Source: Nonomuraea sediminis (GTDB lineage Bacteria > Actinomycetota > Actinomycetes > Streptosporangiales > Streptosporangiaceae). Taken from it: a stretch of DNA of 64,000 bases. This document shows positions 52,536-59,461 of this stretch, one piece after another; position 1 is the stretch's first letter, and every line of letters starts with the position of its first letter. The DNA lies in contig NZ_JAHDTI010000010.1 in the NCBI RefSeq assembly GCF_018531495.1, positions 496,001 to 560,000 of the forward strand. Reading direction: 5' to 3'. A model generated the notes under the pieces. It was not told the origin of the DNA, searched no databases, and worked only from the letters and a program-made list of their open reading frames with translations. The translations under genes were made by a program, and so were the position numbers.

Positions 52536-53303
52536 GTGGCAAGTGTGGTTGTGCATCGGGATGCCGACGTGCTGGCCAAGGCGGTCGCGGCGCGGATCAT
52601 CACGCGCCTGGTGGATGTGCAGGCGGCCAGAGGCAGCGCGTCGCTGGTGCTGACCGGCGGGACGGTCGGCACGGCCACGCTGGCGGCGATCGCCGAGACG
52701 CCCGCGCGGGACGCCGTCGACTGGGAGCGGCTGGACATCTGGTGGGGCGACGAGCGTTTCGTCCCGACCGGCGATCCGGAGCGCAACGAGACAGGCGCGC
52801 GGGCGGCGCTGCTCGACCACGTGGACGTCGACCCCGAGCGGGTGCACGTGATGCTGGGCCCCGACTCGGGGCTGACGGCCGAGGAGTCGGCCGACGCGTA
52901 CGCGGTCGAGCTGAGCAAGGCGGCGCGGCCCGAGGATCACGGGCCGGTGCCGCGCTTCGACATCATGCTGCTCGGCATGGGTCCCGACGCGCACGTGGCC
53001 TCGCTGTTCCCCGGGATGCCCGCGCTGTACGACACGCGCTCGGTGGTGGCCGTGCACGGCTCGCCCAAGCCGCCGCCCACCCGGATCTCGCTCACGCTGC
53101 CGGCCATCCAGGCCTCGCGCGAGGTGTGGGTGGTGGCCGCCGGCGAGGAGAAGTCGGGCGCGGTCCGGCTGGCCCTGTCGGACTCGGGGCCGGTCCAGGT
53201 GCCCGCGGCCGGGGCCCGGGGGCGCAGCGGCACCCTGTTCCTGCTGGACAGGGCGGCCGCCAGTAAGATCCCTCCGGGCCTCGGCCGCATCGCCTCCCCC
53301 TGA
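52536..53303 (+). CDS. pgl: 6-phosphogluconolactonase
   Basis: A 255-residue lactonase of the NagB/RpiA/DevB fold, the second step of the oxidative pentose phosphate pathway. The core GTVGTATLAAIAE, WWGDERFVPTGDPERNE and LLGMGPDAHVASLFPG are characteristic. GGAGG lies 8 nt before the GTG at 52536; GTGs at 52521 and 52530 are in frame alternatives. It ends 3 bp from a convergent small secreted protein gene. Confidence 0.94.
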   Translation: MASVVVHRDADVLAKAVAARIITRLVDVQAARGSASLVLTGGTVGTATLAAIAETPARDAVDWERLDIWWGDERFVPTGDPERNETGARAALLDHVDVDPERVHVMLGPDSGLTAEESADAYAVELSKAARPEDHGPVPRFDIMLLGMGPDAHVASLFPGMPALYDTRSVVAVHGSPKPPPTRISLTLPAIQASREVWVVAAGEEKSGAVRLALSDSGPVQVPAAGARGRSGTLFLLDRAAASKIPPGLGRIASP

Positions 53304-53306
53304 GGG

Positions 53307-53555
53307 TCAGCGGACGGGGTGGATGTACCAGGCCCCGTAGCTGCCGACGCACTCGAAGTCGGACCACTCGCCGTTCTCGATGCCCCTGTTGCCGGCGCTC
53401 AGGCACCCCGACTCGTACTCGTACGGGCCGAGCGAGGTGCCGAACGCGGCCGCGGGGGCGATCGGCGCGGGCGGAGCGGCGGAGGCCGATGCGGCCGTCG
53501 TCCCGGCCGCCAGGAAAGCGCCGATGATCAGTGCGCCCAGTGTGATGCGTCTCAT
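53307..53555 (-). CDS. Small secreted protein of unknown function
   Basis: An 82-residue protein with a basic start (MRR), a hydrophobic core and a cleavage site near SASA-APP. The mature part of about 55 residues has two cysteines (SGCLS and FECVG) that could form a disulfide, and aromatic residues at the end. GGAGGG lies 8 nt before the ATG. No family was recognised. Confidence 0.75.
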   Translation of the reverse strand: MRRITLGALIIGAFLAAGTTAASASAAPPAPIAPAAAFGTSLGPYEYESGCLSAGNRGIENGEWSDFECVGSYGAWYIHPVR

Positions 53556-53619
53556 GGTGAAATCCCTCCCGTTCGTGTTGTCACGATCGAGTGTTCTTTC
53601 ACGCCGTCTCACAGGCGTT

Positions 53620-54636
53620 TCACGCGCGTGTCAGGGCGTCGATCTCGTCGAGCAGCGCTTCCTTGCGATCCTTGGGCAGGTAGGACGCGGTGACGCCGTT
53701 GCGCGCGAGCTGCGCGAGCTCGGTCTTGCCGAAGCCGAAGACCTCGGCCGCCACCCGGTACTCGCCCGCCAGCGTGGTGCCGAACATGGGCGGGTCGTCG
53801 CTGTTGAGCGTGACGAACAGCCCCTCCTCCAGCATGCGCGGCAGCGGGTGGTCGCCGATGTCCGCCAGCTGGCCGGTGCGGACGTTGGAGGTCGGGCAGA
53901 CGTCCAGCGGGATCTGGGTCTCGCGCAGGTGCGCCACCAGCCGCGGGTCGTCCAGGCAGCTGATGCCGTGGCCGATGCGCTCGGCGCCGTAGCCGTCGAT
54001 GACCTCCCAGATCGTCTCGGGCCCCGACATCTCCCCGCCGTGCGGGACGCTGTGCAGGCCGGCCGCGCGGGCGGCGGAGAACGCGTCGCGGTAGGCGTCC
54101 CGGTACTTGGGCCGCTCCTGCTCGATCCCGCCGATGCCGAAACCTACCAATGCGGCGGGAGGTTCCTGCAGGGCGTGCTCGACGGTGATGCGGGCGGACT
54201 CCTCGCCGTACTCGCCGGGGATGTCGAAGATGTAGGCCACCTCGACGCCGTACTGTTCGCGCGCCTGGGCGGCGGCCAGGTCGAGCGCCTCGGTGACGGC
54301 GCGCATCGGCAGCCCGACCATGTGGTGCGCGTAGGGCGTGACCTGGATCTCGAAGTAGCGCCCGCCCTGCGGGGCCAGGTCGCGGGCCAGCCCGGTGATC
54401 AGCGTGGCCACGTCCTCCGGCTCGCGGACCAGTGAGTTGACGGCCCGGTAGACGCGGGCGAAGTGGGGGAAGTCGACGAAGGTGTAGAAGTCGCGCAGTT
54501 CCTCCTCGGTGGTGGGAACGCCGTTGCCCGGGTGGCGGCGGGCGAGTTCGAGCACGGTCGGCAGCGAGGCCGAGCCCACCAGGTGCACGTGGAGTTCGAC
54601 CTTGGGCAGGGCGTCGATGAAGGCGTCGATGGTCAT
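53620..54636 (-). CDS. Adenosine deaminase family protein
   Basis: A 338-residue amidohydrolase. Metal ligands H16 and H18 (ELHVHLVG), the HGGE and GHG motifs and the NSDDPPMFG segment are in place. The more common HLEG after the first histidines reads HLVG here. It converts adenosine, or a related 6-aminopurine such as aminodeoxyfutalosine, to the inosine-type product. TAAGGT exactly 7 nt before the ATG suggests a leaderless transcript. Confidence 0.9.
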   Translation of the reverse strand: MTIDAFIDALPKVELHVHLVGSASLPTVLELARRHPGNGVPTTEEELRDFYTFVDFPHFARVYRAVNSLVREPEDVATLITGLARDLAPQGGRYFEIQVTPYAHHMVGLPMRAVTEALDLAAAQAREQYGVEVAYIFDIPGEYGEESARITVEHALQEPPAALVGFGIGGIEQERPKYRDAYRDAFSAARAAGLHSVPHGGEMSGPETIWEVIDGYGAERIGHGISCLDDPRLVAHLRETQIPLDVCPTSNVRTGQLADIGDHPLPRMLEEGLFVTLNSDDPPMFGTTLAGEYRVAAEVFGFGKTELAQLARNGVTASYLPKDRKEALLDEIDALTRA

Positions 54637-54643
54637 GCCGCCG

Positions 54644-54649
54644 ACCTTA
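54644..54649 (-). promoter_or_regulatory. Putative -10 of leaderless adenosine deaminase gene
   Basis: TAAGGT on the minus strand, 7 nt before the ATG at 54636. Confidence 0.45.
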
Positions 54650-54718
54650 AGCGGCTCAATCGGTGTGATCCTAGGCTTTTGGCCCGAATCTCACAGCAAG
54701 ATGTCAGCTTTCCGCCGC

Positions 54719-54724
54719 TATGGT
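54719..54724 (+). promoter_or_regulatory. Putative -10 of leaderless methyltransferase gene
   Basis: TATGGT, 6 nt before the GTG at 54731. It supports this GTG as the start. Confidence 0.4.
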
Positions 54725-54730
54725 GATCGG

Positions 54731-55438
54731 GTGGATGCCGATGCCTACGAGCGCGGGTTCGCCCGCCTCACCGCGCACACCGTCGACCCGCTGCTCAACC
54801 TGGTACGGAAGAGCCGCGCGATCAGGCTGCTCGACGTGGGCTGCGGCACCGGCGTCGTCACCGGCGCGGCCATCGCGCTCGACGCCGAGGTGACGGCCGT
54901 CGACAGCGACCTCGACATGCTGGAGCTGACCGCCCGCCGCCATCCCTACGCGACCGTACGGCTGGCCGCCCTGCCGGAACTGCCCTTCCCGGACGAGACG
55001 TTCGACGCCGCCGCGGGAAACTTCGTGATCAACCACGTCGAGGACGTGCCCCGGGCCGTGGACGAGCTCCACCGCGTCCTGCGCCCCGGCGGCACGCTCG
55101 CGCTGAGCTGGTGGAACCGTCAGGAGATGACGGCCACGTCGGTCATCGCCGAGGCCGCCGGGATCACCGTCCCGCCGCCGGTCCCCGACGTGGCGGCGGC
55201 GATGCGGGAGGCGGGTTTCGGCGGCGTGGCGGTGGACACGATGCGCTGGCACCACCGGGTCGGTCTGGACGCGTGGTGGACCGACGTGCTGGCGGCGGGC
55301 GGCCCCCGGTTCGGGATGATCGCCGAGCTGCCGCCGGAGGAGATCGAGCGGATCAGGCAGGAGTACCTCAGGCTGGCCGAGCCCTACGCGGCCGGCGGGT
55401 TCCCCGTGTGCGCCCTGCTAGCCCACGGCACCCGCTGA
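54731..55438 (+). CDS. Class I SAM-dependent methyltransferase
   Basis: A 235-residue methyltransferase (Methyltransf_11 type). Motif I is LLDVGCGTGVVTG, motif II VTAVDSDLDML, and the post-I region NFVINHVEDVPRAVDELHRVLRPGG is typical. The substrate is unknown. The GTG start fits leaderless spacing and relatives beginning with MDADxYERGFARL; ATG 54701 would add 10 residues. Its last 21 bp overlap the convergent TetR gene. Confidence 0.88.
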   Translation: MDADAYERGFARLTAHTVDPLLNLVRKSRAIRLLDVGCGTGVVTGAAIALDAEVTAVDSDLDMLELTARRHPYATVRLAALPELPFPDETFDAAAGNFVINHVEDVPRAVDELHRVLRPGGTLALSWWNRQEMTATSVIAEAAGITVPPPVPDVAAAMREAGFGGVAVDTMRWHHRVGLDAWWTDVLAAGGPRFGMIAELPPEEIERIRQEYLRLAEPYAAGGFPVCALLAHGTR

Positions 55439-56002
55439 CCAGGCGCGCACCAGCGGCAGCAGGTAGGCGTCGATCGACTCGCCGACGAACGCGTCGTCGT
55501 AGACCGGTCCCGTGAAGATCGTCTGATGCCACACCAGCGCCTCGGCGAGCGTGAACACCCGCACGGGATCGACCGGCCCGTCCAGCTCGCCGCGCTTCCT
55601 GGCTCGCTCCAGCGTCTCTCCCACACCGCTCAGGTCCCTGGTGGGCATGTGCGCGCGCAGCGTGCGGGCCAGTTCCTGGTGCGAGACCAGCGTGGAGGAC
55701 AGGCCGATGATCAGCGTGTGCTTGCGCTCGACCGCGCCGCACAGCCCGAGGAAGAGCGCGACCAGGTCACCCCTGAGCGACCCGGTGTCGGTGCCGGTGG
55801 GCACCTCCATGTCGAAGCGGCCGCAGATCACGTCCACGACCAGCTCGGGCTTGCCCGCCCAGCGCCGGTAGATGGTCGCCTTGCTGGCCTTGGCCCGCTT
55901 GGCGATCTGGTCGACCGTCATCCGGTCGTAACCCACCTCCGAGAGCAGCCCCATCGTGGCGTCGAGGATGGCCTTCTCCCGGTCGGGGTCGAGTGGAGCC
56001 AC
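55418..56002 (-). CDS. TetR-family regulator, probable repressor of the SDR gene
   Basis: A 194-residue TetR protein. The HTH is in residues about 14-55 (AILDATMGLLSEVGYDRMTVDQIAKRAKASKATIYRRW) with a variable ligand-binding helical part behind. GAAGG lies 8 nt before the GTG at 56002, near the SDR stop; another GTG lies two codons upstream. It is in one unit with the SDR gene, above which stand two perfect palindromes that are the likely operators. Confidence 0.92.
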   Translation of the reverse strand: MAPLDPDREKAILDATMGLLSEVGYDRMTVDQIAKRAKASKATIYRRWAGKPELVVDVICGRFDMEVPTGTDTGSLRGDLVALFLGLCGAVERKHTLIIGLSSTLVSHQELARTLRAHMPTRDLSGVGETLERARKRGELDGPVDPVRVFTLAEALVWHQTIFTGPVYDDAFVGESIDAYLLPLVRAWSAGAVG

Positions 56003-56013
56003 GTGCACGTCCT

Positions 56014-56883
56014 TCAGCTGTAGGCGATCTCCTCGAATCGTACGCCGGTCAGCTCGCTGGATACCTCCCACAGCCGCGCGGCGAGCTCGCCGGACCTGGC
56101 CGTCTTCGACGGGGTCAGGAGCTTGGTCTTGGGCCCGACGAACTCGCCGCCGCGGATCTCCGGCGACGTGGCGGCGTACAGCGAGGGCACCGCCCCGGCC
56201 GCGGGCGACCGCATGATCAGCGCCATCAGCGGCTTCAGCGGGCCGACCTTGACGATGTTGGTGGCGGTCATGCCCGGGTGGCTGGCCGCGCTGAGCAGGT
56301 CGGCGCCCGCCTTCTCGGCCCGGCGCTGCAGTTCGAGGGTGAAGAGCAGGTTGGCCAGCTTGGAGCGGCCGTAGGCGCTCATCCGGCCGTAGCCGCGCTC
56401 GAGCGCCAGGTCGTCGAAGTCGATCCTCCCGCCGGCGTGGGCGTCGCTGGAGACCGTCACCACCCTGGCCTGCCCAGCCCTCAGCAGCAGCGGGAGCAGC
56501 AGTCCCGTGAGGGCGAAATGCCCCAGGTGGTTGGTGCCGAACTGCAGCTCGAAGCCGTCCTTGGTGAGCCTGCGCGGGATCAGCCCGATGCCCGCGTTGT
56601 TGACCAGCAGGTCCACCCGGTCGACGGTGCTCGCGAACTCCCTGACCGAGGCCAGGTCCGCCAGGTCGAGCCGCCCGTAGGTGACCTTGGCATCGGGCAC
56701 CTCCTGCCTGATCGCGGCCAGCGTCGCCTCCCCCTTGACCGCGTCGCGGGCGGTGACCACGACCTCGGCGCCGTGCCTGGCCAGCTCGAGCGCCGTGGGC
56801 AGGCCGATGCCGCTGTTGGCACCGGTGACGACGGCCTTCCTGCCGGTGAGGTCGGGCATGCCCGAGGGGCTCCACGTTCTCAT
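56014..56883 (-). CDS. Short-chain dehydrogenase/reductase
   Basis: A 289-residue SDR of the retinol dehydrogenase/protochlorophyllide reductase-like class. The coenzyme motif is GANSGIG, NNAG follows at about 95, the catalytic Ser is in VTVSSDAHAG and the Tyr-Lys pair in SAYGRSKLAN. AGGAG lies 5 nt before the ATG. It is directly controlled, by inference, by the co-transcribed TetR protein. The substrate is unknown. Confidence 0.92.
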   Translation of the reverse strand: MRTWSPSGMPDLTGRKAVVTGANSGIGLPTALELARHGAEVVVTARDAVKGEATLAAIRQEVPDAKVTYGRLDLADLASVREFASTVDRVDLLVNNAGIGLIPRRLTKDGFELQFGTNHLGHFALTGLLLPLLLRAGQARVVTVSSDAHAGGRIDFDDLALERGYGRMSAYGRSKLANLLFTLELQRRAEKAGADLLSAASHPGMTATNIVKVGPLKPLMALIMRSPAAGAVPSLYAATSPEIRGGEFVGPKTKLLTPSKTARSGELAARLWEVSSELTGVRFEEIAYS

Positions 56884-56892
56884 CGCCACTCC

Positions 56893-56923
56893 TATGGTGT
56901 ACGAAACCGTTTCGTACACCATA
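56893..56923. promoter_or_regulatory. 31-bp perfect palindrome, TetR operator 1
   Basis: TATGGTGTACGAAAC, one central C, and GTTTCGTACACCATA pair perfectly over 15-base arms. It lies 10 bp upstream of the SDR start. The core TGTACGAAAC/GTTTCGTACA is shared with the next palindrome. Confidence 0.75.
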
Positions 56924-56948
56924 GCTGTACGAAACGGTTTCGTACAGC
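56924..56948. promoter_or_regulatory. 25-bp perfect palindrome, TetR operator 2
   Basis: GCTGTACGAAAC, one central G, and GTTTCGTACAGC form a second perfect palindrome directly abutting the first. Centre-to-centre distance is 28 bp. Its far end lies 6 bp from the stop of the next gene upstream. Confidence 0.75.
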
Positions 56949-56954
56949 GCTCCC

Positions 56955-57701
56955 TTAGCGCGCCTTCTCCAGGCGCTGGCGGGCGTGGCGTTCCTCGCGG
57001 CGGGTGACCTCCAGGCGCTGGTCGGCGTCGGTCAGCTTCTTTCGGGCCTTGGCCAGCTTGCGCTCCAGGCTCGCGACCTTCTCCGCCCGCGCCTCGCGCT
57101 CCTGTACGGCCAGCGCCAGCGCGTCCCGCCACTCCTGGTAGGCGGATTCCGCCTCCTCCAGCTCGTGTGCACGCCTGGCAGCCTCCTCGGCCTTGGCCGC
57201 CTCGTCCTCCTCCTTCGGCTTGCGCTGGGGGCGTTTCCTGGGGGTGGGGGCGGGGGCGAAGCCGCTGTAGCTCAGCGGCTTGACCAGGCGGCCCTGCCGT
57301 ACCTGGTCGGCGGCGTCGGCGTCGACCACGGCCGCCTCCAGCGTCTGCTCCACCTCGGCCGCGGCCGCGGCCGAGAGGCCGGGCCTGAGCGACCTGGCCA
57401 GCCTGCCGCTCACCTCGCCGCGGCGCCTGGTCAGCTCGGCCAGCGCATCGGCGTCCTGCGCCTGCCAGGCCGAGCGCAGCTCCTCCCCCAGCCGCAGCAA
57501 CTCGGTGAGCTCGCCGGCATGCCGCCTGGAGGCCTGGTTGACCGCCCACGCCGACACGGTGGGTTTGCGCAGCGCCGCTATGTCGCGCGCCAGCCGTACC
57601 TCTCCCGCGTCCTTGGCCGCGCGGGCCTCGGCCTCGCGTGCGGCGGTGAACTCGCCCGGCGGCAGCGCGTAGAGGCGGTCGGCCACCTCGTCAAGATCCA
57701 C
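56955..57701 (-). CDS. Coiled-coil protein of unknown function
   Basis: A 248-residue protein rich in Ala, Arg and Glu. The N-terminus VDLDEVADRLYALPPGEFTAAREAEAR is widespread in actinobacterial hypothetical proteins. A charged Pro/Lys-rich linker (about 150-170) separates it from a long coiled coil (about 170-248). The GTG at 57701 is preferred by similarity; a longer start at 57740 is possible. It is divergent from the Clp-N gene. No function is known to me. Confidence 0.75.
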   Translation of the reverse strand: MDLDEVADRLYALPPGEFTAAREAEARAAKDAGEVRLARDIAALRKPTVSAWAVNQASRRHAGELTELLRLGEELRSAWQAQDADALAELTRRRGEVSGRLARSLRPGLSAAAAAEVEQTLEAAVVDADAADQVRQGRLVKPLSYSGFAPAPTPRKRPQRKPKEEDEAAKAEEAARRAHELEEAESAYQEWRDALALAVQEREARAEKVASLERKLAKARKKLTDADQRLEVTRREERHARQRLEKAR

Positions 57702-57800
57702 ACTGGTCAAATACCCCGCGGGGGCGACTTTGTAGCGCACCGGGGCTTGGCGGGGCGGGGGAAGCTACTGTGGAAGGAGTCCCTCGAACGGAGGCCCCCG

Positions 57801-58379
57801 TTGTTCGAGCGCTTCACCGACCGTGCGCGCAGGGTCGTCGTCCTGGCCCAGGAAGAGGCGCGGACGCTGGACCACAACTACATCGGCACCGAGCACATCC
57901 TGCTCGGCCTGATCAGCGAGCGCGAGGGCGTGGCCGGGCTCGCGCTCGAGGAGAGCGGCGTCGAGAAGGACGCCGTGCGCGCCTTCATCGAGCAGGAGGT
58001 GGGCCGGGGCTCCGAGCAACCCGCCGGGCACATCCCGTTCACGCCGCGTGCCAAGAAGGTCCTGGAGCTGTCGCTGCGCGAGGCGCTGCAGCTGCGCCAC
58101 AACTACATCGGCACCGAGCACATCCTGCTCGGCCTGCTGCGCGAGGGCAAAGGACTGGCCTGCCAGGCCCTGGTGCACCTGAACCTGTCGCTGGAGGAGC
58201 TGCGGCAGCTGGTCATCGACCGGGTGGGCGCGGTGCCGCGCGAGCGGCCGAGCCCGGAGATGCTCTTCACCGGCACCTCGGCGCTGGCCGAGCGGCTGTC
58301 CAGGATCGAGGAGAGCCTGGCCCGCATCGAACGCCATCTCGGCATCGGCGGCCGGGACGACGAGGCGGCCTCAGGCTGA
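57801..58379 (+). CDS. Stand-alone Clp N-domain protein
   Basis: A 192-residue protein with two Clp-N repeats (EARTLDHNYIGTEHILLGLI and EALQLRHNYIGTEHILLGLL) as at the start of ClpC, but no AAA+ ATPase domain. The C-terminal 40 residues form a short helix-rich tail (RLSRIEESLARIERHL). GGAGG lies 6 nt before the TTG. It may act as an adaptor or competitor for ClpC substrates or adaptors (inference). The last 9 bp overlap the convergent GNAT gene. Confidence 0.9.
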   Translation: MFERFTDRARRVVVLAQEEARTLDHNYIGTEHILLGLISEREGVAGLALEESGVEKDAVRAFIEQEVGRGSEQPAGHIPFTPRAKKVLELSLREALQLRHNYIGTEHILLGLLREGKGLACQALVHLNLSLEELRQLVIDRVGAVPRERPSPEMLFTGTSALAERLSRIEESLARIERHLGIGGRDDEAASG

Positions 58380-59405
58380 CACCAGGGCGCCCACCGGCAG
58401 CCGGGCCTCCACCACGCCCGGGTCCTCGGTGTAGCCGAGGGTGGCGCCCAGTGAGATGAGCAGCCTGCGCATCCGCACGTTGTCGGACAGCATGGTGGCC
58501 CGGACCTCGGCGTACCCGAGGTCGCGCGCCTCCACCACGAGCATCCTGGCCAGTGCCTTGCCCAGACCGCGCCCCTGCCAGCGGTCCTCGACCAGGAAGG
58601 CCATCTCGGCGATGCCGGGGTCGGGGGTGAACATCAGGTTGGCCATCGCCACCGCCTGACCGTCGTGCCCGGCCACCAGCGAGTGCCCGCGGCCGCGGTC
58701 GCACAGCCTCTCGAACATCCTCGGCGGCAGCACGGGCATCGAGGTGAAGTAGCGGAAGCGGCGCGACTCCGGCGAGCAGCGCTCGTGCAGGTCGCGCACG
58801 GCCTCGCGGTAGATCGTGGTGAGCGGCTTGATCGTCAGCTCGGCGCCGTCGGCGAGCCTGACCGTCCGCTCGGCGCCGGCGTGCTCCGCGGGCGGCTGGG
58901 CCAGCCGTACGAACGAGGCCGCGCGGGCGGCCTCCGTCAGCGTGAACGGCAGGCCCGCACGGCGCAGCCGCACCGCGCGGCGCGCGGCGACGGGCACGAC
59001 GAGCTGGGTGGGATCAGGCAGTTCGCTCACTTGTTCACCATAGAGCCAGCGGGCATCATCCGCGCGCAGCAGCTCCGCCAGCAACTCCGGCAGCCGCCAC
59101 GGCATCGCGCGCAGCCGGGAGGCCAGCAGCAGCGCCCTGGTGGGCTCGTCGGTCAGCTCGTGCGCGCTGGCGGGGACCACCTGCACCCGCCGGCCGCCCG
59201 CCTCCTCCAGCGCCTCGCGCACGCTGTCGGCCGAGGCCGGGATGTCGGCGACGAACTCGTCTACGGTGCCGTCGGCGTCAGGATGGACGCTCAGTCCGAG
59301 AATGTTGCCGCCCTTTTCGGCCAGCGCCGCGGCCAGCGAAGCCAGCCGCCCGGGCCGCTCGTCCACCGTGGTGCGGATGCGCAAGAATCCCATGCGATCC
59401 AGCAT
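58371..59405 (-). CDS. ACT domain-GNAT acetyltransferase fusion
   Basis: A 344-residue protein. An ACT domain occupies about residues 5-75 (FLRIRTTVDERPGRLASLAAALAEKGGNI), then a linker, then a GNAT domain from about 190 with the acetyl-CoA loop QGRGLGKALARML. ACT domains bind amino acids, so the acetyltransferase may be controlled by one; such fusions occur in actinobacterial protein lysine acetyltransferases. The start ATG lacks a ribosome site; CAGACT lies 6 nt upstream, hinting at leaderless expression. Confidence 0.9.
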   Translation of the reverse strand: MLDRMGFLRIRTTVDERPGRLASLAAALAEKGGNILGLSVHPDADGTVDEFVADIPASADSVREALEEAGGRRVQVVPASAHELTDEPTRALLLASRLRAMPWRLPELLAELLRADDARWLYGEQVSELPDPTQLVVPVAARRAVRLRRAGLPFTLTEAARAASFVRLAQPPAEHAGAERTVRLADGAELTIKPLTTIYREAVRDLHERCSPESRRFRYFTSMPVLPPRMFERLCDRGRGHSLVAGHDGQAVAMANLMFTPDPGIAEMAFLVEDRWQGRGLGKALARMLVVEARDLGYAEVRATMLSDNVRMRRLLISLGATLGYTEDPGVVEARLPVGALVSA

Positions 59406-59461
59406 GCGGGGAGTCTGTTACACCTCCGCTAACCTCGTGTTTCATCGCGAAGAGGAGTTTC

